From the NCBI GenBank assembly GCA_031769625.1, contig JAUIMM010000113.1, forward strand, positions 11,376,001 through 11,440,000: DNA of 64,000 bases, in the 5' to 3' direction. Made by a program: the position numbers and the translations under genes. The first letter of the stretch is position 1. Every line of letters starts with the position of its first letter. This document shows positions 1 through 10,480 of the stretch, piece after piece. The DNA is from Taudactylus pleione (Eukaryota > Chordata > Amphibia > Anura > Myobatrachidae). A model generated the notes under the pieces. That model was not told the origin of the DNA and did no database searches. It worked only from the letters and a program-made list of their open reading frames with translations.

Positions 1-296
1 AATGTGTTCCACTAATCCGGGTTCTTCAGTGCCCATTGGGTTCTGAGCTAGAGCTTAAGGTGCCTATCCATTAGGCGACCTGAAAGTCTCAACGTCTAGC
101 GTTCAGACCTTCAGGTCGCCGTGGTGCGGGCACCGCAATGAACGGCGTTCACGGAACATCATTCAGTGAAGGAGCCCGACCTCCTATCCCTGAACATTCC
201 GAACCTGACGAGCATCGTCAAGTTGACGGGCATGTTCAGTAGACAGTCGGGGTTGTCAAGGACCCAGCGTGCACGTGCATCACTGGTCCTTGCCAG

Positions 297-380
297 CTAT
301 CCATTACCCGACTTTGTGAACAATGCGACCAAAACCTCTTGGTTTTGGTCGGATTGTTCACAAAGTCGGGTAATGGATAG
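297..380. repeat. Long hairpin in a foldback element
   Basis: Two 40-bp arms (297-336 and 341-380) are inverted copies with one mismatch, separated by a 4-base loop. A smaller inverted pair, GGCGACCTGAA near 75 and TTCAGGTCGCC near 110, lies just upstream, and CTATCCATTA-type motifs recur near 63 and 395. The whole stretch from about 60 to 405 therefore looks like one foldback MITE. Its outer ends and target duplication are not clear. No coding capacity is credible; the one open frame here simply runs through the hairpin. Confidence 0.75.
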
Positions 381-400
381 GTCCCTTTAGGCTACCTAAT

Positions 401-700
401 GGATCATCCAACTCTTCGCAAAGATGGGTAAGCTGGTGTATTGCCTAATGGAAAATAAAATCCATGTTCATTTTAATTACCTGGCACAGGCTTGTGTTTT
501 CTAGAGACGGAATATGTTGGTATTTTTGGGCATAAAACAGTAGAGAGATAAGGCCATAGGCTGTTGGAGGGAAATAGCTTTATTGGCTTAATTGGGAGTA
601 AAATGCTAATCTAGCCCTGCATAGTAGAGTCACACAAAATTACTATATACTCTTAAACAAGGTTCGATATGCAGGGAGTTTGTATGTTCTTCCCATGTTC
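401..700. other. Unassigned non-coding DNA
   Basis: AT-rich sequence with no recognisable gene or repeat family. Confidence 0.5.
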
Positions 701-1240
701 CCTTTGGATTAATACAAGTCCTCCGTATTCTTCCCATTGACCAAAAACTCTTTGGGGTCCACAGGAACTCATCCTGCTGTCACCACCAGACCCGACAGAC
801 AAAGCTGGAGCCGCCTGACCTGCTGTACAGGTAAGTCACCCCTACACCACCAGGGACATTTTGTCGATGTTCTAAGCATATCGACACTGGATGTGCATGC
901 TCGGATAGATTTGAATTTTCCCGCCAAATTAGGATTTTTCCCGCCAAAAATCGGGTCTCAGAAAGAGGCAAAACATCATCTATCATGGACAAACATCATC
1001 TTTCATGGACTTTTCTCCATGAATGATGACGTTTGTCCATGAAAGATGACGTTTTGCCTCTTCCTGAGACCCGATTTTTGGCGGGAAAAATCCAAACTTG
1101 TCGGGAAAATTTGAACCTATCCGAGCCTGCACATCCCTAATATCGACATGTCATCAGGGTCGACATGATGAATGTTGACCTGCTCAATGTTGACACATCA
1201 AGCATGTCCACACTTTGCATGTTGAGCAGAGACTGATGTG
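701..1240. repeat. TGTCGACA-rich dispersed repeat, interrupted
   Basis: The flanks of the 887-1140 MITE contain repeated ATGTCGACAT/TGTTGACA motifs and resemble the segment at about 19,300-19,550: both have a 'ctgctg...caggtaagt...agggac' block followed by GTCGACAT motifs. Related motif-rich stretches occur at 17,200, 30,800 and 38,350. This is a dispersed non-coding family of unknown class. The MITE is inserted in it. Confidence 0.5.
887..1140. mobile_element. hAT-type MITE, near-palindromic, 254 bp
   Basis: The right end in reverse complement reads TTAGGGATGTGCAGGCTCGG, and the left end matches it with small changes. Almost the entire element is a hairpin. It is flanked by identical 8-bp direct repeats TATCGACA (879-886 and 1141-1148), the hallmark of hAT insertion. 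The terminus TAGGGATGTGC is shared with the larger hAT elements in this window at 7,766, 13,216, 19,868 and 45,130, so this is probably a non-autonomous relative mobilised by the same transposase. Confidence 0.85.
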
Positions 1241-3382
1241 CCTGAATAAGTAAAAGAATAAATTTAACAATATAACTCCAATTGTTATATTGGCTTCCTT
1301 AACTTATTGTTTATACAGTTAAAGAACATTCTCACAAGTGGTGTAATTTTGACTGTAGAAAATGCAATTTCTCCAATAAACACTGCCAACATAAGAGAGA
1401 GCATAATGTATAAATGGGATCATTTCCCCCTAAATATGTGCCATCCACTAAAATGCTTTCATATCAAAATAAAGTGCTGCTTTCAGGTAAGCCATTGTTA
1501 CAGATCAGTACATACTAGCGAAGTCTTTAGCAAGATCGGCAGCCAGTATTGTAATTTGTGGCATAACAATTACACCTAAATTAACAGCTCATTAAGACTA
1601 TTTAAATAAACAGTGCAAGACTGAGACAATGCGTCAATGTTTTCACCACAGGGAAGCAATTATAGTTACATTAGCGGATAAGGATGAATAATTAAGAAAA
1701 CACTGCCTTTATAAAAGCAGGGACGCAGCATGTCTTATGCTATCTTGGAATCAATGCATATATAATGCACTTAAGTGGCCACTATATGTCTCTTGCATAA
1801 AATGAACAATGTGGATTCAATCTAACTAGGTCATCTATAACAAAGGCAGAAGACTGGGATGCATACCGCTTCAGACAACGCTGAAAAGTGGCTAATTTTT
1901 GAAAGCACACAGCTAAGATGTTCTGATCATTTCACACTTGACTTAATTTCAACAGGAGAATTTACTTAAGTTTACGTTTTTAGACAGGATAGTAGTCTCT
2001 GGGAACATAATAGATGCTATCTGACTTCCGTGCACATACTGTACCTTTCAATACATTCCCGGCATCAGAATATTTATGTGACATTGGACATTTATTTACT
2101 ATTTATTTAAAAACAGAAACAGAGCATTAGTAGACAAGGAAAACTGCCCTAGGCTTCCCTAGAATTGATCACATGCAGTATACTTAAAATAGGAGACACT
2201 CGCAGGACTTGTAACAAGAAAGCACTATGGATAAATGTATTATTTATGTGTTTCCAATGCCCATCTATCTCATATTATACATTGGTTGACAAAGCTTCTG
2301 GCTTACAGTTGGCGAAAACATTTCACCCATCAGCAGCAACATTTATTATTCCTTTACTTTATTACTCCAGTGTTTTCCTCACCTCTTAGATTGTAAGCTC
2401 ATAAGAGCAAGACCACCATTACTTCCTGTTTTATGTTATTATATGTTATCAATTTGCATTGAGATCTCCATAATGTTCAGCTCTAAGTACTGTACGGCTG
2501 ATTAAGAGTTGGACGCAAACGTCACCGCCGATACGTCATTGTGAGCAGCAGCTGTGCGAAAGTATGCAAATGCCTCTGGAGGCATCTTGTGTAAAAAGAC
2601 ACTCAGTGCCGGCTTCTCTTATCCGATGTATCTAAAGACACAGCATCGGATCAACATTGCGATCATCAGCAGCATGAGCATGTCTGGAAAAACTACGCTG
2701 CTGGGGCCAGTGAAACTGCGTCTGAGGACGCAGCCACTGTCTTCGGTTCTGTTTTCTGGAACGCTCCCCGTCATTGTCCCGGAACGCCTGCAAACTGTCA
2801 ATCAGGCTGCGGCTAGTGGGATACTGGGACCAGAGCTGCAGCACCAACTCGGGACATGCACCGGTGCATGGCAAGTCCTGAAAACATCGCCCAAACTATA
2901 GTAGCATGTAAGTGTAACAGTACCTAATGCAAATACATATAGGGGCATATTAACTAAATTAATTTTGTGGGAAATACCTTCAAAACAGCAGGGGATGGAG
3001 GGGGAGGGGGCTGCAGGAGATATAGAAGATAACTGCAGTCCCCCTATTTTCTTTCACAAAAGAAGAACCCAAAGGTTTCCATTTGTGCTACTAAATTGTG
3101 ATATGTACTTACCAAGGTCAGTAATCCATAGCTTTCTGTAACTTGGCCCCCGATAGCTAACGTCATCTTTAGATTTTAGCCATTTTAGCCTATGTGCTTC
3201 AAATAACAACCCAATAATCTCCGCTTGCATACTGTGTGCAATCCGGGGTCTGAACCAGGTAATAAAGTGATTGCATTAGTGGTCACTATACTATTTACAC
3301 ATTGCAGACATGAGCTCCTATCAGAGTCTCTGTCCTTGCATTTGTATTTTTTGGTAAATTCCAGCAATACTTAATACATTAT
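1241..3382. other. Unassigned AT-rich DNA with a possible L2-type tail
   Basis: No gene is visible. Near 2,390 the words 'ttgtaagctcat' and 'agagcaag' resemble the 3' tail shared by L2 LINEs and their SINEs. Around 2,497-2,900 a segment beginning 'tgattaagagttggacgc' resembles one end of the GGGCCTGATTCAG MITE family. Both matches are partial and old. Confidence 0.35.
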
Positions 3383-3423
3383 AGACATCATCCCGCCTTC
3401 CGGGTCTCGCGGGTTTTGGATCC

Positions 3424-3432
3424 TATATAAGG
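3424..3432 (+). promoter_or_regulatory. TATA box of hAT copy 1
   Basis: TATATAAGG lies in a GC-rich context about 620 bp before the transposase ATG at 4045. This is a good core RNA polymerase II promoter; transcription would start near 3,455. Copy 2 has lost the equivalent region because it is truncated at 26,012. Confidence 0.6.
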
Positions 3433-3567
3433 TACCCGCGTTGGTGCCATTTTCTCACTCGGCTGTGGACAGTGAAGAGGGAGGGTGGGAGTTAGGGCTG
3501 GCTGGGCTGTGTAGTGTAGTGTAGTGCAGAGTAGTGTTGTGCTGTGCTGTGCTGCGCTGTGCTGCTG

Positions 3568-3730
3568 TTGTCCATAGGGGCTGTGTCCACTACTTCAAAG
3601 TCCATAGGGGCTGGCTGTGTTGTGCTGTACTGCTGTTGTCCATAGGGGCTGTGTCCACTACTTCAAAGTCCATAGGGGCTGGCTGGACTGTGTTGTGCAG
3701 TCAGTTGTCCATAGGGGCTCCAAAGTCTTG
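3568..3730 (+). repeat. 71-bp leader repeats
   Basis: A unit of about 71 bp beginning TTGTCCATAGGGGCTGTGTC is present twice, followed by a partial third copy, in the transcribed leader of hAT copy 1. A related single copy is visible on the opposite strand at about 25,950-26,005 in copy 2. It has no coding role. Confidence 0.7.
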
Positions 3731-4044
3731 TGCAGTGTCCCAGTCCTAAAGGGGTGCTGTAGTGTTGTCCAGGGGGTGCTCTGTCCGTCAGGGGTGCTCC
3801 CCCCAAGTGCTAAAAAAAATATATATTTTTTCTGTGTTTGTGAATTGTGTGCACTGTGGCTGCACGTGCATCAACAAAGGAGCAGCGCCAAGCGTGCGCC
3901 TGTGTCCCATAAGTAAAGAGCCGGCTGGCTCATTTCTTAACGGGTGGTGTAACCCACAAAGTGCACTACTCTCCAGCAAAAATAAAAAAATATTTTCTGT
4001 GTTTGTGTGCGCCTTAGCCGCACGTATATATCAATATAACATAA

Positions 4045-4385
4045 ATGGAGGACCAAACTTTCTCCGATAAAAATAAAATAGGGAAAGATCAAGAACCACT
4101 TCCTCCTAGTGCTGTTGCTGCTGCTGGGAGTTGTTCATCATCCCAGAGAGGAAGTAGGAACACCACTACTTTTACTAAACAATTGACCCTCCAACAGTCC
4201 CTAGCGATGAGGATGAAGTATGACAGCAGTCATCCTGAAGCAAAACGTATAACTGAGGCCTTGACTGCTATGTTGGTGTTAGACGTGCGTCCGGTATCCG
4301 CCATTAGTGCAGTGGGATTTAGACAATTGATGGAGGTAGTGTGTCCCCGGTTCCAAATCCCGTCTAGATTCCACCTGCATCCTCA
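4045..4385 (+). pseudogene. hAT transposase N-terminus lacking the BED finger
   Basis: The start MEDQTFSDKNK agrees with the same start in copy 2 (complement of 23,604-23,606). After about 25 residues the frame enters an alanine-codon tract at 4,110-4,128, then continues directly with GSCSSSQRGSRNTTTFTK and the catalytic-domain start. In copy 2 these two segments are about 1.08 kb apart, with a BED zinc finger between them. Copy 1 has thus lost the DNA-binding finger by an in-frame deletion between GCT/GCA repeat tracts. The frame ends at about 4,371, where the coding sequence is replaced by the tandem array. It retains glutamine where copy 2 has a stop (TFTKQLTLQQ). Confidence 0.85.
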
Positions 4386-6733
4386 AAGCAGCAGCGACAA
4401 GCGTGCGTCTGTCTGTTAAAGGGTGGTGTAACCCTCAAAGTGCGCTCCACAAACAATAAAAAAATTCTTCTTTTTTTTTCTGTCTTTGTGAATTGTGTTG
4501 GCTGTAGCCGCACTTGCATCCTCAAAACAGCAGCTACACGCGTGCGTCTGTCTGTTAAAGGGTGGTGTTACCCTCAAAGTGCTCCAAAAAATAAAAAACT
4601 ATTTTTTTTATGTGTTTGTGACTTGTGTGCGATGTAGCCGCACGTGCATCAACACAGTAGCAGCACCAAGCGTGCACCTGTGTCATAAGTCAAGGGCCGG
4701 TTTGGACATCTGGTCCGGACTGAAGGACGTGCCAACAATTTCTGACAAGTCTACTGTCACTGCATATGATACTGTCCTCAAAGCAGCAGCGACAAGCGTG
4801 CATCTGTCTGTTAAAGGGTGGTGTAACCCTCAAAGTGCGCTCCACAAACAATAAAAAAATTCTTCTTTTTTTTTCTGTCTTTGTGAATTGTGTGGGCTGT
4901 AGCCGCACTTGCATCCTCAAAGCAGCAGCGACAAGCGTGCGTCTGTCTGTTAAAGGGTGGTGTAACCCTCAAAGTGCTCCAAAAAATAAAAAACTATTTT
5001 TTTTATGTGTTTGTGACTTGTGTGCGATGTAGCCGCACGTGCATCAACACAGTAGCAGCACCAAGCGTGCACCTGTGTCATAAGTCAAGGGCCGGTTTGG
5101 ACATCTGGTCCGGACTGAAGGACGTGCCAACAATTTCTGACAAGTCTACTGTCACTGCATATGATACTGTCCTCAAAGCAGCAGCGACAAGCGTGCATCT
5201 GTCTGTTAAAGGGTGGTGTAACCCTCAAAGTGCGCTCCACAAACAATAAAAAAATTCTTCTTTTTTTTTCTGTCTTTGTGAATTGTGTGGGCTGTAGCCG
5301 CACTTGCATCCTCAAAGCAGCAGCGACAAGCGTGCGTCTGTCTGTTAAAGGGTGGTGTAACCCTCAAAGTGCTCCAAAAAATAAAAAACTATTTTTTTTA
5401 TGTGTTTGTGACTTGTGTGCGATGTAGCCGCACGTGCATCAACACAGTAGCAGCACCAAGCGTGCACCTGTGTCATAAGTCAAGGGCCGGTTTGGACATC
5501 TGGTCCGGACTGAAGGACGTGCCAACAATTTCTGACAAGTCTACTGTCACTGCATATGATACTGTCCTCAAAGCAGCAGCGACAAGCGTGCATCTGTCTG
5601 TTAAAGGGGGGTGTAACCCTCAAAGTGCGCTCCACAAACAATAAAAAAATTCTTCTTTTTTTTTCTGTCTTTGTGAAATGTGTGGGCTGTAGCCGCACCT
5701 GCATCCTTAAAGCAGCAGCGACAAGTGTGCGTCTGTCTGTTAAAGGGTGGTGACACCCTCAAAGTGTGGTGACACCCTCAAAGTGTGCTCCACAAACAAT
5801 AAAAATATTCTTCTTTTTTTTTCTGTCTTTACGAAATGTGTGGGCTGTAGCCGCACCTGCATCCTTAAAGCAGCAGCGACAAGCGTGCATCTGTCTGTTA
5901 AAGGGGGGTATAACCCTCAAAGTGCGCTCCACAAACAATAAAAAAATTCTTCTTTTTTTTTCTGTCTTTGTGAAATGTGTCGGCTGTAGCCGCACCTGCA
6001 TCCTTAAAGCAGCAGCGACAAGTGTGCGTCTGTCTGTTAAAGGGTGGTGACACCCTCAAAGTGTGGTGACACCCTCAAAGTGTGCTCCACAAACAATAAA
6101 AATATTCTTCTTTTTTTTTCTGTCTTTGCGAAATGTGTGGGCTGTAGCCGCACTTGCATCCTCAAAGCAGCAGAGACAAGCGTGCGTCTGTCTGTTAAAG
6201 GGTGGTGTAACCCTCAAAGTGCTCCAAAAAATAAAAAACTATTTTTTTTCTGTGTTTGTGACTTGTGTGCGAAGTAGCCGCACGTGCATCAACACAGTAG
6301 CAGCGCCAAGCGTGCACCTGTGTCTTAAGTCAAGGGCCGGTTTGGACATCTGGTCCGGACTGAAGGACGTGCCAACAATTTCTGACAAGTCTACTGTCAC
6401 TGCATATGATACTGTCCTCAAAGCAGCAGCGACAAGCGTGCGTCTGTCTGTTAAAGGGTGGTGTAACCCTCAAAGTGCGCTCCACAAACAATAAAAAAAT
6501 TATTCTTTTTTTTTCTGTCTTTGTGAAATGTGTGGGCTGTAGCCGCACCTGCATCCTTAAAGCAGCAGTGACCAGCGTGCGTATGTCTGTTAAAGGGTGG
6601 TGTAACCCTCAAAGTGTGCTCGACAAACAATAAAAAAATTCTTCTTTTTTTTCCTGTCTTTGTGAATTGTGTGGGCTGTAGCCGCACCTGCATCCTCAAA
6701 GCAGCAGCGACAAGCGTGCGTCTGTCTGTTAAA
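4382..6733 (+). repeat. Higher-order tandem array inside the hAT transposase gene
   Basis: Subunits of about 125-140 bp (motifs AGCAGCGACAAGCGTGCGTC, GTTAAAGGGTGGTGTAACCC, poly-T, TGTAGCCGCAC) are organised into near-identical 395-bp higher-order units at 4382-4776, 4777-5171 and 5172-5566, then an expanded unit 5567-6416 and a partial one to 6733. Each full unit contains the same 76-bp piece of transposase coding sequence (4701-4776, 5096-5171, 5491-5566, 6341-6416). The remaining subunits match the 5' leader repeats of this transposon family (copy 2, 23,640-25,860 on the opposite strand). The array replaces about 1.3 kb of catalytic domain. Open frames inside it merely reflect the periodicity. 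Confidence 0.9.
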
Positions 6734-7136
6734 GGATTACATCGGTGACAGCATCCAAGTAGGCATGTCAGACAGTTCGTACCTGTACTGGCAGGAAAAA
6801 GAGGCAATTTGGAGGCCCCTGTACAAACTGGCTCTATTTTACCTGAGTTGCCCCCCCTCCAGTGTGCACTCCGAAAGAGTGTTTAGTGCAGCCGGGAACC
6901 TTGTCAGCAAAAGGCGTAGGAGGCTGCTTCCACAAAATGTGGAGAAGATGATGTTCATAAAAATGAATAATCAACTTTTCCAGGGAGACCAGCCTCCAGA
7001 ATGTACAGAGGGACCTGTGGTGGTGGATTCCAGTGGGGACGAATTAATACTCTGTGAGGATGAGGATGTACACAACACTGAAGAGGGTGAGGAATCGGTG
7101 AATGAGGAGGATGAGGACGACATCTTGCCTCCGTAG
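6734..7136 (+). pseudogene. hAT transposase C-terminal dimerisation domain
   Basis: Coding sequence resumes with DYIGDSIQVGMSDSSYLYW and runs to the stop at 7,134. It contains the hAT C-terminal block: YW near the start, then ALFYLSCPPSSVHSERVFSA, then NLVSKRRRRLLPQNVEKMMF. An acidic tail follows, rich in E and D, ending DDILPP. This domain mediates dimerisation in Ac/hobo-type transposases. Its sequence is closely similar to copy 2. Upstream coding sequence is gone, so it cannot be translated as part of a working enzyme. Confidence 0.9.
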
Positions 7137-7763
7137 AGCCAGTTTGTGCAGGGCCAGATTAATTGCCAGCTTGTAATGTGGGGGCCCAAACGAACCAATC
7201 ATTTCAGCCACAGTCGTGTGGCAGACCCTGGCGCTGAAATGATTGGTTTGTTAAAGTGTGCATGTCCTGTTTATACAACATAAGAGTGGGTGGGAGGGCC
7301 CAAGGACAATTCCATCTTGCACCTCTTTTTTTTCTTTGCATTATGTACTGTTTGGGGCCTAGTTTTTCAAACTGCAATCCTGTCTGCCACTGCAGTGTCA
7401 CTCCTAGATGGGCCACGTGTTTGTGCCGCCCACTCGTGTCGCTTAGCATAGTCATCCATCTACCTCGGTGCAACCTTTTGGACATAAAAACACTATTGTG
7501 AGGTGTGAGGTGTTCAGAATAAACTGGAAATGAGTGGAAATTAAGGTTTTTGAGGTTAATAATAGCATAGGAGCAGAAAAATCAACACATTCTGTGATTT
7601 TAGCTGTTTTTATGCTTTTTTTAAAAAAAAATACAGATCCAAAACACAAAACCCAAAACCCAAAACACCGAAGGGTGGTTTTGGCAAAACCAATCCAGAT
7701 CGAAAACACGAAGAAAGATCCAGATCCAAAACACAAAACACGTAAAGTGGCCGGTGCACACCC

Positions 7764-7766
<3 letters not shown>
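7137..7766 (+). mobile_element. 3' untranslated and terminal region of hAT copy 1
   Basis: This stretch is nearly identical to the complement of 19,868-20,494 and, in its last 400 bp, to 16,099-16,491. It includes a short inverted pair around 'accaatcatttcagc' (7,190-7,250) and a subterminal region of repeated CCAGATCCAAAACAC motifs before the terminus. Repeated subterminal words of this kind are typical transposase-binding regions in hAT elements; that role is inferred. Confidence 0.8.

Positions 7767-7767
<1 letters not shown>

Positions 7768-7799
<32 letters not shown>
7768..7799. repeat. (AT)n microsatellite
   Basis: About 15 AT dinucleotides directly abut the 3' end of hAT copy 1. Confidence 0.95.
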
Positions 7800-7800
<1 letters not shown>

Positions 7801-8142
7801 TAGTAAAAAGTGACCCAGCATATGCCAGGTCACCTCAGTCCAACTCCCAATATGCCCCCTCCCTACTCCGTCCCCACTGAATAGTTACACAATTACTGGC
7901 ACCCACAGAGTGGTCCTCGTCCGTCCTCTAAGGAATGTCCCATCGCTTCAGTAGGAGCCGTTGGCTCCTGAGGCGCACACCCTGTATATTTATATTTATA
8001 AAATGGTGTGGTATTATTTCTCAACAATTGCACATCTTAAGCCTGATCTACTTCCCACTGCTATCTGAACCTCATCGCAAAGCCACAGCTGTATCACTCC
8101 ACAAGTGTAACATCATTCACATAAACACTGCTCACAGGAAAG
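7800..8142. other. Unassigned non-coding DNA
   Basis: No gene or repeat recognised. The open frame starting at 7,935 is not conserved-looking and runs into a MITE and a 27-bp repeat. Confidence 0.5.
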
Positions 8143-8150
8143 CAGCACAT

Positions 8151-8313
8151 CAGTGGCGGCTCCAGAAGTGGGGCTGCAGCGCGGTCCAAAACTCAAATAG
8201 GAAAGTCACACCAACTGTCACCCCAACTGCTGCCAAACATCACTGGCAGTTGGTGTGGCTCCCCTATTTGAACTTTGGACCATGCTGTAGCCTCACCTCT
8301 GGAGCCACCACTG
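8151..8313. mobile_element. hAT MITE (CAGTGGCGGCTCCAG family), copy A
   Basis: The 163-bp element begins CAGTGGCGGCTCCAG and ends in its inverse CTGGAGCCACCACTG. It is flanked by CAGCACAT (8143-8150) and CAGCATAT (8314-8321), an 8-bp target duplication with one change. A second copy lies at 42,173. Both terminal motif and duplication length fit hAT. No coding sequence. Confidence 0.9.
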
Positions 8314-8320
8314 CAGCATA

Positions 8321-8475
8321 TCACTGCCTCACTGACAGACATATACATCACTGCCTCACTGACAGACATATACATCACTGCCTCACTGACAGACATACAC
8401 ATTACTGCCTCACTGACAGACATATACATCACTTCCTCACTGACAGACATACACATCATGACCTCACTGACCTAC
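8321..8475. repeat. 27-bp minisatellite
   Basis: About five and a half copies of a 27-bp unit containing CACTGCCTCACTGACAGACA lie immediately beside the MITE and overlap its right target duplication. Because 27 is a multiple of 3, all frames stay open and give artificial 9-residue protein repeats. Confidence 0.95.
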
Positions 8476-9636
8476 ACATTTCTGACAGAAAAATTTCAAG
8501 AAATCTCAAAATTACTACATAACTCAAAGAACTTGACATCAATCCTCACCAAAGAACTTGAAGAGGACTTACCTGAACAACCACTTCAGAAACCAGCACA
8601 GCAAACAGTGAGCAGACATGCCAGCCCTCACCCTGAAGAAGCATTAAGCACTTCCTGCCAGTACAATCCACTGTTCAACACGTTTTCTTTCCAAAATTAA
8701 TCACTTTTACATTGACAGTAGTCATTAATGTTCAACTGTATAAACAGTATAAACAGCCTATTCTTAATGTTCAACCGAATTCAGTTACTCCAATAATGCA
8801 AAAACTTAATGTATGTTAAGTTTTCACACACTTCGGGACTTTTTGTGCTATCATTTTGCATCTTTTGCCTATGAGCGTTCCCATTTTTCGCAGAATCCAA
8901 CTCCAAAAGCCGCGGCGCGGCATTCTCACGAAATCTGTCCGTCGTGTGACCTGTGAAAAGTACAGCAGAAAATTGGGAAATCTGTCTGTATAGGAAAATA
9001 ATATAGAAGTGTATTAGTGGCCCTAATGAAAGTATTCGGGGCCAAAGTTAATAGTGTCAAGTGGCTGTTATACGCATTTTTATATAACAGTGGAAAAATG
9101 ATTTTTTAAATACACCTGGTGCAGTCACCTGCAATGTTTAAAACATCTGTCCCATCCATACAGCCCCCCAAAATACCTGACCCACTACATTTAAACAACA
9201 TTTGTTTACCCCAAAAATTACATGTCATTATTGGCCAGCTTAATTAATTAAAAACTTTGTTCCCCCTTATTAGTCATTTAGGAGGGTGTCCAAGTCATTC
9301 TGAAACAAATCTCAACATTTTTACCTTAAAATAGGGGTTTTGCAAAACTTCTCACCTGGTCAGGAGGTGGAGAAATGTTTTCGCCGCTTTTGGCTATGCA
9401 GAATTCGCAGATGTGAAAATAGGATTGCCCAATATTTGTACATAAGCCCTTTTTAGCCGAAAAGCATCTTATCGCATTTAATGGATTTCAGGCTTAAATG
9501 TTTATTCATTAACAATAATTCAAATTAAATAGCCTATTCTGAACTATTTTCTCCTACTATTCTGTATCTGTTTCACCCTACATCAGAACTATTATGTACC
9601 AACAGGGGCCATTTTATAAAAAACACTCTTGGGTGT
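8476..9636. other. Unassigned non-coding DNA
   Basis: AT-rich sequence without a recognisable gene or family. Confidence 0.5.
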
Positions 9637-9644
9637 ACGGTCAC

Positions 9645-9922
9645 CAGAGCCGTAACTACACTTTTTGGTGCCCTGTGCCAGAAAGAGCATTGGCGCCCCC
9701 CTCATTTTTCCAAGGGGCATAATGCACCCAAAAAAGGGCCATAGCTTCATGGGGAAGGACCAGGGAAAAGTTAGGAGAGGCCAGGAGATGCTGGGGATGA
9801 AATAAGAGGAAGCTACAAGCAAGAATGATAATAAACAGAAATTTGACAGGCCCAAACAGCGCCCCCTGACCTGTGGTGCCCTGTGCGATGGCACCGGCCG
9901 CACTACCCTAGCTACGGACCTG
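9645..9922 (-). mobile_element. hAT MITE (CAGRGCC-TAACTA family), copy A
   Basis: The 278-bp element starts CAGAGCCGTAACTA and ends with its imperfect inverse TAGCTACGGACCTG. Flanks ACGGTCAC (9637-9644) and ATGGTCAC (9923-9930) form an 8-bp duplication with one change. The same element occurs in opposite orientation at 37,529-37,799. It is non-coding; a 112-residue open frame on the minus strand across it has no recognisable domain. Confidence 0.9.
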
Positions 9923-10307
9923 ATGGTCACTCTCTGCTATATGCACGCTTTGGGTGGTTGAATGCATACAAAGGCATGCATATATCAGACCCCGACCGTA
10001 CACTCAAGAGTGGTATATCTATTACATATACCATGGAATACACAGAAGGGCATTCATTGAAATTAAAAATATACAAAATTGAGTTTTTGTCGCACTGTAT
10101 CTCAGCATTTTGGTCCCGCTGAAACCTTTGTCTAACCCTAACCCTAAAAAGGGGTGATATAACACATGATTTACTTATTATTGATTTAATTTCTAACACT
10201 GGGGGAGTCCTCCTAGTAGGATAGATAGTTTTATATTACATAAAATGTAAATTGATTTAATAGTGAATGAAAATCAGAAAAGGTAAAAATTAACTAATAG
10301 GGGTAAA

Positions 10308-10479
10308 TTTACTAAGATGGGAGTTCTATTTAAGAAGTGATGTTGCCCATAGCAACCAATCAGATTCCAGGTATTCTCTTCTAGAAGGTGCTAGATAAAT
10401 GAGAAGTAGAATCTGATTGGTTGCTATGGCCAACATCACTTCTTAAATAGAACTCCCATCTTAGTAAATTTAGCCCTTA
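10308..10479. mobile_element. Palindromic MITE (TAAATTTACTAAG family)
   Basis: Left arm GGTAAATTTACTAAG... and right arm ...CTTAGTAAATTTAGCC are inverted copies, with a centre containing CATAGCAACCAATCAGATTC and its inverse. Related palindromes lie at 31,935 and 47,575, and half of one at 62,705. The target duplication is not clear, so the superfamily is open. Confidence 0.75.
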
Positions 10480-10480
10480 A

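Larger units (their letters stand above)
3383..7766 (+). mobile_element. hAT transposon copy 1 (5'-truncated, with internal tandem array)
   Basis: The right end reads CCGGTGCACACCCCTA, the 3' terminus shared with copy 2 and the 13.2-16.5 kb composite. The left terminal inverted repeat is missing, so the element seems truncated at about 3,383. In order it holds a TATA promoter, a leader with 71-bp repeats, a transposase start, a deletion, a large tandem array, the transposase C-terminus and about 630 bp of 3' sequence closely matching copy 2. It ends in an (AT)n microsatellite, so its target duplication cannot be read. It cannot make transposase, but its 3' end could still serve as a substrate. 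Confidence 0.85.

Noticed and set aside
3534..3916. Cys/Val-rich open frames in the leader of hAT copy 1
   Set aside because: They arise from GCTGTGCTGTG and 71-bp repeats upstream of the true start and are not matched in copy 2.
4440..6633. Many 60-140 codon frames with near-identical proteins
   Set aside because: They are shadows of the 395-bp array and differ only by array position; none has a start context or domain.
4382..6733. CRISPR-like regular repeats
   Set aside because: Units are 125-395 bp, contain transposon sequence, lack short unique spacers, and the genome is eukaryotic.
8193..8700. Open frames on both strands with 9-residue repeats
   Set aside because: They are produced by a 27-bp minisatellite (a multiple of 3) and a MITE, with no domain.
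10131..10150. Interstitial telomere at CTAACCCTAACCCTAA
   Set aside because: Only two to three hexamers; too short to be more than chance.
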